From the NCBI GenBank assembly GCA_001829785.1, contig MICF01000010.1, forward strand, positions 1-64,000: DNA of 64,000 nt, given 5' to 3'. The translations under genes were made by a program, and so were the position numbers. Below are positions 15,066-27,262 of this stretch, one piece after another; positions within the stretch are counted from its first letter, which is position 1, and each line of letters begins with the position of its first letter. Below the pieces are notes generated by a model that had not been told where the DNA came from, did no database searches, and was given only the letters and a program-made list of their open reading frames with translations. The stretch is from Sulfurimonas sp. RIFOXYD12_FULL_33_39. Lineage in GTDB: Bacteria > Campylobacterota > Campylobacteria > Campylobacterales > Sulfurimonadaceae.

Positions 15066-17612
15066 TTATTCAATTATTGTAAAACAATTTTTCGGCTTTC
15101 CAATGTGAAACCCTTGCATATAGTCAATTCCCATCTCTTTTAGGGTTTTAACTATCTCTTCATCTTCAACAAACTCCGCAACCGTCTTAACATTTAGTTC
15201 TTTTGCAAGTGTTAATATACTATGTACAAAAGCTCTATCTTTTTTGTCTCTATTAATGTTTAATATAAACTCACCGTCAATTTTAAGATAATCTATCGGA
15301 AACTTTTTAATATAATGAAATGAAGAGAATCCTGAACCAAAATCATCTATGGCAAACTTATATCCTGCCATTTTAAGGTTTATTACAAATTTTTCCAATA
15401 CTGAAAAATTTGTAACCGTCTCTCGTTCTGTAATTTCAAAAACAATATTATCCCTAGAAATATTATAAGTGCTTATCAGTTTTGTAATAGAGTCTGCATA
15501 ATTGCCTACTACTAAAGATTTAGGAGATAGATTTATAAAGAGCAATCCTTGATAATTTTCCTCTTTTATCTTAATAAATGCATTCTCAATTACCATTAAA
15601 TCCATACGGTTTATAATACTCATACTCTCTGCGACTTCTATAAATTCATAAGCAGAAATAATTTTATCGTTAATCTCAATACGCATTAAAAGTTCATGTA
15701 TATCATTTTTTCCGCTGATTGCAGATTGAATCGGCTGAAAATACGGAACTATACGATTGTTTGCAATAGCATCTAAGAGAAGTGCGGATTTTGCTTTTTG
15801 CTCTTTAACTAAAGCTACTATATCATCACTCATCGGCGCTCTAACATTATTTTTCCCATCTTCTTTGACTTTATACATCATAGCATCAGCAATAAGAAAA
15901 AGTTCTTTAGCCGTTTTTGCATGAAGAGGATATACAGAAAGACCTATAGAGACTGTTATGCCAATATAGTTTCCATCGGTTGTTAATAGTTTAAAATCTT
16001 CTACCGCTTTTACTATTCTATTAGAGATTGCCAATGCTCCGTCTAAATCACACTCCGGCAAAATAACCGTAAACTCATCCCCACCGTAACGTGATAAAAT
16101 ATCTTCACCTCTTTTGACCTCAAGCAACAGTCTTGCGAATTCCTGCAAATACATATCTCCAAATGCATGTCCGTATCTATCGTTTATAGGTTTAAAATTA
16201 TCACAGTCTATTACCATAACGGCAAACGAATTGTTATGGTGAGCAGATCTTTTTATCTCATATTCTAAAAAGTCCGTAAATACACGTTGATTAAAAAGTC
16301 CAGTTAGCGGATCGTGTGCTGCGTAATACTCTAAATCATTTGTATATTTATTTATAGCTTTAACAGAACCTACTAAATTTGCCATGGTAGTTAAGATGCT
16401 GTCAATTACTATATGCTTAACAGGATCTGCTGCAACATCAGACTGAACGCTAAGTCCTACTATTCCGCCTATTTTTGGAGTATCTAAAAAGAGAGTTTTA
16501 GTCCTATGAGAAAACGTATCATAATCTTTGATATCAATACGGTTATTATGGTTTGAGGTATTGTGTCTTATTTTATAGTCTGTATATCCTAGGAAGTGTT
16601 CATTACTTTCGATTGATTTATTTATAAACTCTTCGCAAAGTTTTTTAACTTCATTATTTGGAGAACCAAACCAAAAAATATCTACCTCAAATTGATCTTC
16701 TCCTACTCTAAATATAGTCATAAGCGTATAAGTGGGCATAACTTTATTTATATCATGTAAAAGTTCATTTATAAAATCACGCCAATCTTTAACAACTTCA
16801 GAAGTTATAATAAATTTATCTAAAAGTTGGACTTCAAACTCTAGCAAGTCTTTATCTACTGCTATTTTTTGAAGTTTTCTTGCAAGTTCGTTTACATTTA
16901 AGATGATAGCATTTATCTCGTCAAACCTAGCATCTATATCAGTAGAGTCAAACTCTTTAAAATCTTTTATAGAGTTGATATTTTGTACTTTTTTGTTAAA
17001 ATGTTTAAGCGAATCCGTAATTTTAGATGACGTATATCTTGATGCAACAAAAGCTGCTAATGCAAAAAGCGGCAATACAATAAGAAAGAAATAAACATAA
17101 TCTAAAAATGTATCTTTAATGATTTCAACAAAATCTTGCTCAACATCTATAACGCCTAAAGTATCTCCTACTTTTGCATTAACATGACAGCTCAAACACT
17201 CGTCTTTTGCGTTAAGAGGTAAAATATTTCTAAGTTTTCCCATATCACTAAGTACTATTTTTTCGCCGCTTCTCATGGCAGAGATAGTTAAATCATCTTT
17301 TTGCTTCTCATTAACTTCACCGAAAAGCTCTTTTATCTTATCTCCGCGATAGATATTTACAGAGTAGCTATCATCAAAATTCTCTTCAATTGAGTGCATA
17401 AACTCATTTAAATCCTCTCTGCTCCACCCTTTTTTCATAACCTGATACATAGAAGAAAAGATTTGATTTGAGACTATATTTGAGTGTTTTATTGCATTTT
17501 CTTGTGCTAATGTAGTATGAAGATATGATGTAAAGAGTAAAACAACAATGAAAAGAGTTGATAGAAGTACAATATTAATTGAGAATATAAAATTTTTTAA
17601 AGTTTTTGGCAT
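15066..17612 (-). CDS. Membrane GGDEF-EAL protein with periplasmic CXXCH sensor domain
   Basis: This protein of about 848 residues is predicted to make or degrade cyclic-di-GMP in response to a periplasmic signal. It has membrane helix 1 (about 8-31), a periplasmic domain (about 32-168) with a CLSCH motif near residue 140, and membrane helix 2 (about 170-191). A linker and GAF-like region follow. The GGDEF domain (about 430-595) has an intact SRYGGDEF. The EAL domain (about 610-848) reads HELLMRIE at the EAL position but keeps NLS, EITERE, IDDFGSG and LKIDGEF. Both activities therefore look possible. CXXCH would bind one covalent c-type heme, suggesting redox, NO or oxygen sensing; this is inferred. 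The ATG at 17612 has AGGAG seven bases upstream. Confidence 0.88.
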   Translation of the reverse strand: MPKTLKNFIFSINIVLLSTLFIVVLLFTSYLHTTLAQENAIKHSNIVSNQIFSSMYQVMKKGWSREDLNEFMHSIEENFDDSYSVNIYRGDKIKELFGEVNEKQKDDLTISAMRSGEKIVLSDMGKLRNILPLNAKDECLSCHVNAKVGDTLGVIDVEQDFVEIIKDTFLDYVYFFLIVLPLFALAAFVASRYTSSKITDSLKHFNKKVQNINSIKDFKEFDSTDIDARFDEINAIILNVNELARKLQKIAVDKDLLEFEVQLLDKFIITSEVVKDWRDFINELLHDINKVMPTYTLMTIFRVGEDQFEVDIFWFGSPNNEVKKLCEEFINKSIESNEHFLGYTDYKIRHNTSNHNNRIDIKDYDTFSHRTKTLFLDTPKIGGIVGLSVQSDVAADPVKHIVIDSILTTMANLVGSVKAINKYTNDLEYYAAHDPLTGLFNQRVFTDFLEYEIKRSAHHNNSFAVMVIDCDNFKPINDRYGHAFGDMYLQEFARLLLEVKRGEDILSRYGGDEFTVILPECDLDGALAISNRIVKAVEDFKLLTTDGNYIGITVSIGLSVYPLHAKTAKELFLIADAMMYKVKEDGKNNVRAPMSDDIVALVKEQKAKSALLLDAIANNRIVPYFQPIQSAISGKNDIHELLMRIEINDKIISAYEFIEVAESMSIINRMDLMVIENAFIKIKEENYQGLLFINLSPKSLVVGNYADSITKLISTYNISRDNIVFEITERETVTNFSVLEKFVINLKMAGYKFAIDDFGSGFSSFHYIKKFPIDYLKIDGEFILNINRDKKDRAFVHSILTLAKELNVKTVAEFVEDEEIVKTLKEMGIDYMQGFHIGKPKNCFTIIE

Positions 17613-17757
17613 CAAACATCTCCTGAACTATTTATAAGTTTAAAATAGCAAACATTATATGTTTTTTGAGCTTAGTTATTGCTAATATAATAAATTTTAA
17701 CTATTAGTTATTTTTATGTAGGGGGTTTCTGGTAATAAAACGCAGTTTGTATATTAA

Positions 17758-17855
17758 ATTTCTTGCATAACTTTTTTCCTAGATTACTTCACTTTGTTCG
17801 CAATGACGGTCATGGCGAATAGGAACTACGAAGCAATCTAGGTTATGCAAGAAAT
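17758..17855. repeat. 98-bp palindromic element (MITE/REP-like)
   Basis: Perfect 14-bp terminal inverted repeats atttcttgcataac (17758-17771) and gttatgcaagaaat (17842-17855) enclose further nested arms. These are cctagattacttc / gaagcaatctagg (12 of 13 paired), then TTCGC-ATGAC / GTCAT-GCGAA. The core cgcaatgacggtcatggcg with gaagcaatct resembles the widespread tcattgcgag...gaagcaatct family of dispersed bacterial palindromes. It has no coding capacity and could fold as one long hairpin between the convergent sides of efp and its neighbour. The remaining intergenic sequence, 17613-17757, shows nothing recognisable. Confidence 0.75.
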
Positions 17856-17881
17856 CTATTATTTCACATATACTAAGAACT

Positions 17882-18448
17882 CTATTTAACTTTTTCTAGG
17901 TATTCACAATCAACAGTATTTACTTTAATAGTATCACCCTCAAGCACATGGTAAGGAACTTGAACAACGGCACCTGTTTCTAGTGTTGCAGGTTTTTTGC
18001 TTCCGCTTGATGTGTCGCCTTTAAAGTTTGGAGGAGTATCTGTAATTACAAGTTCCATTATCTCAGGAGCGCTTACCGATATAGCATTACCTTTGTAAAA
18101 AATGATATCTACTTGAATTCCGTCTTTAAACCACTTAGAAGCATCATCACACTGCTCATAAGATAGTCCCAACTGCTCGTAAGTATCATTGTCCATAAAC
18201 TGATACTGCTCCCCGTCGTCATAAAGATATTGCATTGTTTTGTAAGTAATTTCAGGTACTTCAAATTTATCGCCTGCATGAACTGTTTTTTCAACTACTT
18301 TGTTGTTTAGAAAACTCTTTACTTTCATACGAACAAACGCCGCACCTTTACCCGGCTTAACATGTTGAAACTCTACCACTTTGTACGGAACTTCACCTAT
18401 GATAAGACGAACGTTCTTTTTGATATCACTCATTCCTATAGTTGCCAT
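17882..18448 (-). CDS. efp: Elongation factor P
   Basis: EF-P helps ribosomes stalled at proline runs. The 188-residue length is the family norm. The N-terminal KOW-like domain carries the modification loop HVKPGKGAAFVR with Lys34 at its tip, the residue that EpmA/EpmB beta-lysylate in E. coli. The C-terminal OB domains follow (MELVITDTPPNFKGDTSSGSKKPATLETG is the family signature). I chose ATG 18448 because GGTGAG lies five bases upstream; a GTG three codons earlier is less likely. It is divergent from tgt. Confidence 0.96.
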   Translation of the reverse strand: MATIGMSDIKKNVRLIIGEVPYKVVEFQHVKPGKGAAFVRMKVKSFLNNKVVEKTVHAGDKFEVPEITYKTMQYLYDDGEQYQFMDNDTYEQLGLSYEQCDDASKWFKDGIQVDIIFYKGNAISVSAPEIMELVITDTPPNFKGDTSSGSKKPATLETGAVVQVPYHVLEGDTIKVNTVDCEYLEKVK

Positions 18449-18508
18449 TACACTCACCTTGAAAAATTTTTTTGGATTTTACCCTAAAAGGACTTAAATT
18501 TCTTTTGT

Positions 18509-18514
18509 TATAAT
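18509..18514 (+). promoter_or_regulatory. -10 box of tgt
   Basis: TATAAT in the context tttgtTATAATgtc lies 32 bases before the tgt start, with a likely start site near 18521. It matches the extended -10 pattern common in Campylobacterota, where the -35 box is weak. Assignment is by sequence match. Confidence 0.55.
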
Positions 18515-18534
18515 GTCAAAAATATAAACCTTAG

Positions 18535-20855
<2,321 letters not shown>

Positions 20856-20989
20856 ATCTTCAACCTTTGTCGTGTTAATGAAATTGTAGTGGGTTCTGCC
20901 TTATAATTAAGATTAATTTTACCGGCTTTTAATGAATTTAGGTTATACTTTACAACCGACTTTGCAGGTTATAAAAAAATGGAAGCAGT

Positions 20990-23176
20990 TTGAAATATTC
21001 ACTTAGGTTAGTTAAAATCTTTACCGTCGTCTTGTTTTTCTTTCTTTATTCTACCGTATATATTATTACTACTAATGACAAAAGTTCACGTATTGAACTT
21101 ATCCTAAATCAAGAAATAAGCAATCTTGAACACAACTACAATGTTATTACCGATAGATACGGCATGATTTCAAATATTGTAAATCATGAAGTTTTTAATT
21201 CTCCTGCGGTCTTAAAACTACTTTATAGTGCAAAATATACAAAAAATGAAGATGAACTAAATAGTATCAGAACAAAGCTGTTTCAAGAAATTAACCCTAG
21301 TTTTGAACGACTAAAAGAGTTAGGTGTCAATGTTATACAATTTACAAATCAAGATAACAAAGTATTTCTAAGAGCAAATAAACCTCATATGCATGGCGAT
21401 AAACTATTGGTAAATAATAATTTAGCGCATAATACTACTACTATGCAAAACAAAACGTTTCACGCTTTTTATAATGTTTTTCCCATTTATAGTAATAATG
21501 AATTTTTAGGTAGTGCTAATATTTCATTCTCATTTAAAAGCATGAGAGAGAGCATGTTAAAACTGCACAATACCGATACAAATTTTATATTAAACAAAAA
21601 TCTTTTCAATTCGACGGTACATAATAATATAATACATACTCAATATCTTACAAGCATAGAACACAGTGGTTTTTTAGTCTCTAAAACTAACAATAATATT
21701 GAAGATTATAAAAGAAAAATAAACTTGCTTTTAAAAGATCAAATTGCAGTAAAAATTCAAGGACAAAATCCTTTTTCTCTATATAATCACCATAAAAGTG
21801 AAACTTATATTATCTCATTTTTTCCAATAAAAAATATGTATGAAAAAGATATTGCCGCATACATAGTATCTTACACGAAAAGTCGATATCTTGAAGAGAT
21901 GCTACACGAGTATTTATGGGTAAACGGTGCCGCATTTTTTGGAATACTACTCCTGTGTATTGTTATATACTTCAATATAAAACAACGTATTTATCTTGAG
22001 CAAACAGTTAAAGAGAGAACAAAAGAGCTTGAGAAAGAAAAGACAAAAGCTCAAAATGCAACAAAAACTAAATCTCAGTTTTTGGCAAATATGTCACATG
22101 AGATTAGAACTCCTATTAACGGTGTAATAGGTATAAATCATCTGCTTTTAGAAACAACATTAAGCAAGGAGCAAAGAGACTATTTGCAAATAATTGATAA
22201 CTCTGCCAAATCACTTCTTGGTATAATTAATGATATTTTAGACTTTTCAAAAATAGAAGCAAGTAAACTAACAATTGAAAAAATCAACTTTAATCTTAAA
22301 AAAACAGTAAGCAGTGTTATCGAATCGGTAAAATTTATAGCTGAAGAAAAAAATATTAAAATTCATCTTAAATATGAAGACGACCTTAAAGACTATTTTT
22401 ATGGAGATAGCTTGAGAATTTCTCAAATATTAACAAATCTGCTAGGAAATGCTATTAAATTTACTAATAAAAATGGAGATATTTATATAAATATAACAAA
22501 ATCAGATAACGATAAATTAATATTTGAAGTTAAAGACTCAGGAATCGGTTTAAGTGAAAAAGAGAAAAAAAAGCTATTTATATCATTTTCACAGGCTGAT
22601 AACTCAACAACAAGAAAATATGGCGGTACAGGCTTAGGTTTAGCTATATCTAAACAACTAGTCGAATTAATGGGCGGAAAAATTTGGGTAGAAGGAAAAA
22701 CAGGTGTCGGCAGCAGCTTTAAATTTGAAATTGAGCTTAAAGAAGCAGAGTCTAGTTATATAAAAACAGATGAGGAAGAGCCTAAGTTTAATAAAAATAT
22801 TTTGTGTGCAACAAAAATACTTGTCGTAGAAGATAATATAACTAACCAAATGGTAATATTAGGGCTTTTGGAAGATTATATAAAAGAGATAGATATTGCA
22901 AAAAACGGTCAGGAAGCCGTTGAATTATTTGAAGTCGGCAAATATGAACTTATCTTGATGGATATACAGATGCCGGTTATGGACGGTTGCGAAGCAACAA
23001 GAATAATAAGAGGTATTGATAAGAACATCCCTATTATTGCTTTGACTGCTAATGCAATGAGTGAAGAGATAGAAAAAACAAAAGCTGCGGGAATGAATGA
23101 ACATCTTACAAAACCTATAGATATTGAAAAACTTTTTAGCACAATTAGCAAATATATTAACTCTAATTTGAAATAA
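20990..23176 (+). CDS. Hybrid sensor histidine kinase with periplasmic sensor and receiver
   Basis: This 728-residue membrane kinase has a membrane helix at 9-26, a periplasmic region of about 290 residues without a motif I can name (a Cache-type fold is likely), and a second helix at 318-338. HisKA follows with His370 ([13 protein letters not shown]), then HATPase ([34 protein letters not shown]). A C-terminal receiver domain has Asp658 ([12 protein letters not shown]). There is no separate output regulator beside it, so a phosphorelay to an unlinked protein is expected. The TTG start at 20990 follows GGAAGC. A cytochrome c gene follows after 24 bp in the same direction. Confidence 0.9.
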   Translation: MKYSLRLVKIFTVVLFFFLYSTVYIITTNDKSSRIELILNQEISNLEHNYNVITDRYGMISNIVNHEVFNSPAVLKLLYSAKYTKNEDELNSIRTKLFQEINPSFERLKELGVNVIQFTNQDNKVFLRANKPHMHGDKLLVNNNLAHNTTTMQNKTFHAFYNVFPIYSNNEFLGSANISFSFKSMRESMLKLHNTDTNFILNKNLFNSTVHNNIIHTQYLTSIEHSGFLVSKTNNNIEDYKRKINLLLKDQIAVKIQGQNPFSLYNHHKSETYIISFFPIKNMYEKDIAAYIVSYTKSRYLEEMLHEYLWVNGAAFFGILLLCIVIYFNIKQRIYLEQTVKERTKELEKEKTKAQNATKTKSQFLANMSHEIRTPINGVIGINHLLLETTLSKEQRDYLQIIDNSAKSLLGIINDILDFSKIEASKLTIEKINFNLKKTVSSVIESVKFIAEEKNIKIHLKYEDDLKDYFYGDSLRISQILTNLLGNAIKFTNKNGDIYINITKSDNDKLIFEVKDSGIGLSEKEKKKLFISFSQADNSTTRKYGGTGLGLAISKQLVELMGGKIWVEGKTGVGSSFKFEIELKEAESSYIKTDEEEPKFNKNILCATKILVVEDNITNQMVILGLLEDYIKEIDIAKNGQEAVELFEVGKYELILMDIQMPVMDGCEATRIIRGIDKNIPIIALTANAMSEEIEKTKAAGMNEHLTKPIDIEKLFSTISKYINSNLK

Positions 23177-23200
23177 TTATGTTTTATTAAAGGTTGCTAA

Positions 23201-23563
23201 TTGAATTACCCATTTTTACTTTTACTATTCTTATCATCTTTAAATGCTTCATCTGCGTATAATGCGGGCAAAAGTCTATATATGCAAAAAGGTTGTTTTA
23301 GCTGTCACGGAAATAAGCTTGAAGGCTTACATAAGTACCCTTACCTAGCAAACAGAGCAAAAAACTATATGAGTTATAAACTTAAAAGATTTCGTTCAAA
23401 AATTTCAGACAATCAACAACAAGAGATGATGATACCTTTTGCCATCGGTTTAAGCGATAAAGATATAGATGATCTAACAACTTACATGTATGAGTTTGTG
23501 GAAGAAAAAAACAAAGATAAGTATGATGATAGTTATCAAGTATCAGGAGACGGCGGTTCATGA
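23201..23563 (+). CDS. Small periplasmic class I cytochrome c
   Basis: This 120-residue protein has a short signal peptide (LLLLFLSSLNASSA) and one c-type heme site, CFSCH (about 34-38). A distal methionine is likely in the QQEMMIPFAIGLS segment, followed by a helix of the type seen in cytochrome c553/c5 (DKDIDDLTTYMYEFV). It would carry one electron in the periplasm; its partners are not evident. TTG 23201 is the start. It overlaps lpxB by four bases (ATGA), so it is co-translated with a lipid A gene and probably cotranscribed with the kinase upstream. Confidence 0.87.
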   Translation: MNYPFLLLLFLSSLNASSAYNAGKSLYMQKGCFSCHGNKLEGLHKYPYLANRAKNYMSYKLKRFRSKISDNQQQEMMIPFAIGLSDKDIDDLTTYMYEFVEEKNKDKYDDSYQVSGDGGS

Positions 23564-24603
23564 AAATATTGGTTAGCGCACTGGAACACTCGGCAAACGT
23601 TCATCTAAAATCTTTAAAACAAGAGTTAAGTGATGATATAGAGTTTATAGGTATTTTTGATAAAGAGCTAGGAGATAGCATAATAGACTTAAGAAGTCTT
23701 GCAATCATGGGTTTTGTTGATGCATTAAAAAAGTTAAGATTTTTTATAAAACTAAACAACGAGATGGTTGATTTAGCAAAAGATGCAGATAAAATTTTAC
23801 TTATAGACTCATCAGGATTTAACCTCCCTCTTGCCAAAAAAATCAAAAAAAAGTACCCAGAAAAAGAGATTATCTACTACATTTTGCCTCAAGCTTGGGC
23901 ATGGAAAAAAAAGAGAATTCCTGTTTTAGAAAAGACGATAGACCATCTTGCTTCAATACTCCCTTTTGAAAAAGATTTTTACTCTAAAAATGCTCCCATA
24001 GAGTATGTCGGTCATCCGCTCTTAGACCAGATAAAAGAGTTTAAAAAGAGTGTCAATAAAGATATAAAACATATCGCTTTTATGCCTGGAAGCAGAAGGG
24101 GCGAGATAAAAAAACTTATGCCGATTTTTAAAAAGGTAAGAGAAGAGTTAAATATCGACTCAACAATTGTCATACCAAAACACTTTACAAAAGAGGATGT
24201 TAAAGAGATTTACGGAGATATTTCAAGCTTTGTAGTAACTCATGATGCACATAAAACACTTCTTGAGACAGACTTTGCATTTATATGCAGCGGAACGGCA
24301 ACACTTGAAGCTTCACTTATAGGAACACCTTTTATTCTCAGCTATATAGCAAAACCGCTTGATTATTTTATAGCAAGCAGGCTTGTAAAGCTGAGTCATA
24401 TCGGTCTTGGCAACATCATGTTTAGCAAACTTCAAAACAGAGACCTTCATCCTGAATTTATACAAGAGAGCGTAACTGCTCAAAATCTTATAAAATCTTA
24501 CAAAGAGTACGACACGCAAAAGTTTTTGGATGATTCCAAATCATTAAGAACTTACTTAAAACACGGCAGTTCAAAGAGAATGGCAGAAATTATACAACAT
24601 TAA
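23560..24603 (+). CDS. lpxB: Lipid-A-disaccharide synthase
   Basis: LpxB joins UDP-diacylglucosamine and lipid X to make the lipid A disaccharide at the inner membrane. The 347-residue protein has the family pattern: MKILVSALEHSANVH (the SxGExSGD region, degenerate here), LIDSSGFNLPLAKK, YYILPQAWAWKKKRI, VEYVGHPLLDQ-like, MPGSRRGEIKKLMP and CSGTATLEASLIGTPFILSY. It is a little shorter than the E. coli enzyme (382). It starts in an ATGA overlap with the cytochrome gene. Confidence 0.93.
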   Translation: MKILVSALEHSANVHLKSLKQELSDDIEFIGIFDKELGDSIIDLRSLAIMGFVDALKKLRFFIKLNNEMVDLAKDADKILLIDSSGFNLPLAKKIKKKYPEKEIIYYILPQAWAWKKKRIPVLEKTIDHLASILPFEKDFYSKNAPIEYVGHPLLDQIKEFKKSVNKDIKHIAFMPGSRRGEIKKLMPIFKKVREELNIDSTIVIPKHFTKEDVKEIYGDISSFVVTHDAHKTLLETDFAFICSGTATLEASLIGTPFILSYIAKPLDYFIASRLVKLSHIGLGNIMFSKLQNRDLHPEFIQESVTAQNLIKSYKEYDTQKFLDDSKSLRTYLKHGSSKRMAEIIQH

Positions 24604-24610
24604 TTCATCT

Positions 24611-24635
24611 GAGTACGACATTAAAATGCGTACTC
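24611..24635. terminator. Possible bidirectional terminator between lpxB and metE
   Basis: GAGTACG (24611-24617) and CGTACTC (24629-24635) are perfect 7-bp arms around an 11-base AT-rich loop, placed between two convergent genes 37 bp apart. No clear T-run follows, so strength is uncertain. Confidence 0.45.
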
Positions 24636-24640
24636 TAATG

Positions 24641-26917
24641 CTAAGCGTTAAGCTTCTCTCTCACTATACTAACCGCTTCAACCATATTTTTAAGACTTGG
24701 TTTCACCTCGTCCCACTTTCTAGTCTTTAATCCACAATCAGGATTTATCCATAACTGCTCTTTTGGCAGAACTTCTAAAAGATGCTCTATCTGCTCTACT
24801 ATTTCCTTGGCACTTGGAACTCTTGGGCTATGGATATCGTAAACTCCAGGACCTACTTCATTTTTGTATCCTGCACTTTTAAATATTTTTAGAAGCTCAT
24901 TTCCGCTTCGAGCAGTCTCTATAGAGATAACATCTGCGTCCATCTCTTCTATGGTGTCAATTATGTCGTTAAATTCGCTATAGCACATGTGAGTATGGAT
25001 TTGCGTCTCTTCTTTTGCACTGCTAACGGCTATTTTAAAATCTCTAACAGACCACTCTTCATAGATTTTTATCTTCTCCTCTCTTAGTGGGTAACCCTCT
25101 TTAAATGCGGCTTCATCAACCTGTATGATTTTTATTCCTGCTTTTTGCAAGTCGTCTATCTCATCACTAAGTGCGACTGCTATCTGCTTTGAAACTTCGC
25201 CTCTTGACATATCATCTCTTACAAACGACCAGTTTAAAATCGTAACCGGACCAGTTAACATCCCTTTCATGACAAGGTTTGTACGGCTTTGTGCATAAGT
25301 TATCCATTCGACCGTCATAGGGCGAGGTCTGCTTATATCTCCATAAATAAATGGCGGTTTTACACATCTGCTTCCATAGCTCTGAACCCAGCCGTTTTGA
25401 CTAAATCCATATCCCTTCAGCTGTTCGCCAAAATACTCAACCATATCATTTCTCTCAGGCTCTCCATGAACCAAAACCTCTAAACCGCACTCCTCTTGAA
25501 ATGCAACACACTCATCTATATACTTTTTCATCTCTGCTTCATAACTCTCTTTTGAGATTAGGGCAGATTTAAAATCACTTCTAGCCACTCTTAATTCAGG
25601 AGTTTGAGGAAATGAGCCTATGGTTGTAGTTACCAAATCTTTGTATCCCAGAAGCTCTCTTTGAAGGTCTATTCTCGCAGCCGCATCGCCATCTCTTTGA
25701 AGTTTTGTATGATTTTTAACTCTTTGTTGCACTGCTTTATCGTGAATAAGATTTGAGTTTTTTCTACTCTCATTTGCTTGGGCATTTTTGCGTAACTCAT
25801 CTTTTTCTGCCTCACTTAAACCATCTTTATCAAAAAACAGTTTTGAGACAAGTGAAATCTCATCTAGCTTTTCAAGCCCGTAACTAAGCCACTCTTTTAT
25901 CTCGCTACTCATTTTCTGCTCATATCTTTTACTAAATGGTACATGTAGAAGTGAGCAAGATGAAGAGATGAGAATATTCTCTTTTTTTACGGTTTTTGAA
26001 ATATTTTCTAAAAGTTGCAAAGTTTTTAAAATATCGCATCTCCAAATATTTCTGCCATCCACTACTCCAGCAATTAGCTTTTTACCGCTTGAGGCAATAA
26101 TTTCAAGCGAATTAAGATTTTTATCCCCATATAAAAAGTCAAGCCCGATAGCCCAAATTGGAGTGTGAACTAAAACTTTTGTAGCCTCATTTGAGTGTTC
26201 AAAATATGTTACAACTGCAATTTTTATGTTTGTTGAAACCTTGCAAAGTCTATCATAAGTGGGTTTTATAATACTAAGTACTTTTGTATCCAACCCTTTT
26301 ACAAAAATCGGCTCATCTATCTGCACGACTATCTCATTATCAACAGCTGAAATAGTCTCTATGAGTTTCTCATAAATAGGTACTATCTTGCTCCAAAGCT
26401 CATAAATATCTCCCCCATCAACTCTTTTGCTAAGCCCCAGATAAGTAATAGGTCCTATAATATTTATCTTTGTTTTTATGCCCAGCTTTTTTGCTTCGTT
26501 ATACTCTGCTATGATTTTTGAAGCATTGAGCGAGTAGTTATCCTCTAAACTTAACTCTGGAACTATGTAGTGGTAGTTTGTGTTAAACCATTTTGTCATC
26601 TCCATAGCCACATACGAACTGTTTCCTCTTGCCATTGAAAAATAGAGCTCTTCATTTTTTAAAGTCTCAAATCTCTTTGGAATAGCTCCAAGCATAATTG
26701 AAGTATCTAACATGTTGTCATATAGTGAAAAATCATTAGAGCTTATAAACTCCACTCCAGCGTCTCTTTGATACTCCCAATGTCTCTTCTTTAACTCTGC
26801 TGCTACGCCTAAAACTTCTTCAAATGAGCATTTTTTTGCCCAAAACTCCTCTAAAACTTTTTTCAACTCTCTTTGCTCCCCTATTCTTGGGAAACCTATT
26901 ACGAAACTTTTTGACAT
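24641..26917 (-). CDS. metE: Cobalamin-independent methionine synthase
   Basis: MetE moves a methyl group from 5-methyl-tetrahydropteroyl-glutamate to homocysteine, the last step of methionine synthesis. The 758-residue length is typical. The N-terminal barrel begins with SKSFVIGFPRIGEQRELKKVLEEFW. The C-terminal barrel has the catalytic zinc ligands His-Cys in IHTHMCYSEF, Glu in SIETARSG, and Cys in WINPDCGLKTRKW. The ATG at 26917 follows AAGGATATTCTG. It stands alone, with a 345-bp upstream region in which I see no known riboswitch. Confidence 0.97.
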   Translation of the reverse strand: MSKSFVIGFPRIGEQRELKKVLEEFWAKKCSFEEVLGVAAELKKRHWEYQRDAGVEFISSNDFSLYDNMLDTSIMLGAIPKRFETLKNEELYFSMARGNSSYVAMEMTKWFNTNYHYIVPELSLEDNYSLNASKIIAEYNEAKKLGIKTKINIIGPITYLGLSKRVDGGDIYELWSKIVPIYEKLIETISAVDNEIVVQIDEPIFVKGLDTKVLSIIKPTYDRLCKVSTNIKIAVVTYFEHSNEATKVLVHTPIWAIGLDFLYGDKNLNSLEIIASSGKKLIAGVVDGRNIWRCDILKTLQLLENISKTVKKENILISSSCSLLHVPFSKRYEQKMSSEIKEWLSYGLEKLDEISLVSKLFFDKDGLSEAEKDELRKNAQANESRKNSNLIHDKAVQQRVKNHTKLQRDGDAAARIDLQRELLGYKDLVTTTIGSFPQTPELRVARSDFKSALISKESYEAEMKKYIDECVAFQEECGLEVLVHGEPERNDMVEYFGEQLKGYGFSQNGWVQSYGSRCVKPPFIYGDISRPRPMTVEWITYAQSRTNLVMKGMLTGPVTILNWSFVRDDMSRGEVSKQIAVALSDEIDDLQKAGIKIIQVDEAAFKEGYPLREEKIKIYEEWSVRDFKIAVSSAKEETQIHTHMCYSEFNDIIDTIEEMDADVISIETARSGNELLKIFKSAGYKNEVGPGVYDIHSPRVPSAKEIVEQIEHLLEVLPKEQLWINPDCGLKTRKWDEVKPSLKNMVEAVSIVREKLNA

Positions 26918-27262
26918 CAGAATATCCTTGTTATACTATTTATAACGCCAAAAGAAATAATTCTTTTGACTATGCTAGCCGCTATGGCACTAAAGCTTCA
27001 TATCTAAAGATATGAGAATTATTGGTAGTATTTTAAAAAAAGAGATTAAAGAGGAGGATGAACGCCTGTGCGTCTAAACGCAAAGTAAGTTGTGTAGTAT
27101 GGACAACGAGGTATAAAATGATTTATCAAAAGAGAGATTCTAGTCTTAAGCGCAAAAAATATATTGCAAAAGCAAGGTTTAGAGATATCGCTAATATTTT
27201 CGACCGACTTCATATCTCTTCCTTTTCATAAATTTTTGGCAATTTTAACACATTTTTTATTT
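26918..27262. other. 345-bp intergenic region upstream of metE and downstream of dsbD
   Basis: The region holds the 19-mer gctagccgctatggcacta (26974-26992), which recurs inverted at 59938-59956. It also holds small hairpins (CATATCT-AA-AGATATG near 26998-27013 and AAAAGAA-TAA-TTCTTTT near 26950-26966). A possible 57-codon rightward reading frame (27058-27231) begins MNACASKRKV; GAGGAGG touches its ATG directly, too close to be a good ribosome binding site. I recognise no SAM or cobalamin riboswitch motif. The small frame may not be real. Confidence 0.4.
26974..26992 (-). repeat. Dispersed 19-mer repeat, copy 1
   Basis: On the minus strand this reads tagtgccatagcggctagc, identical to 59938-59956 on the plus strand, 33 kb away. 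Both copies are intergenic, both adjoin hairpins, and both lie just outside a gene end. The GC-richer core (gccatagcggctagc) stands out from its AT-rich surroundings, consistent with a dispersed element. Confidence 0.7.

Noticed and set aside
17613..17757. Insertion sequence around the 98-bp palindrome
   Set aside because: No transposase frame lies within or beside the palindrome.
27058..27231. 57-codon rightward frame before metE as a gene
   Set aside because: GAGGAGG touches the ATG directly, the product looks random (Lys/Arg/Ser-rich), and it overlaps no conserved element; not called as a gene.
26918..27262. SAM or cobalamin riboswitch before metE
   Set aside because: I find no recognisable conserved core; only small hairpins and a dispersed repeat are visible.
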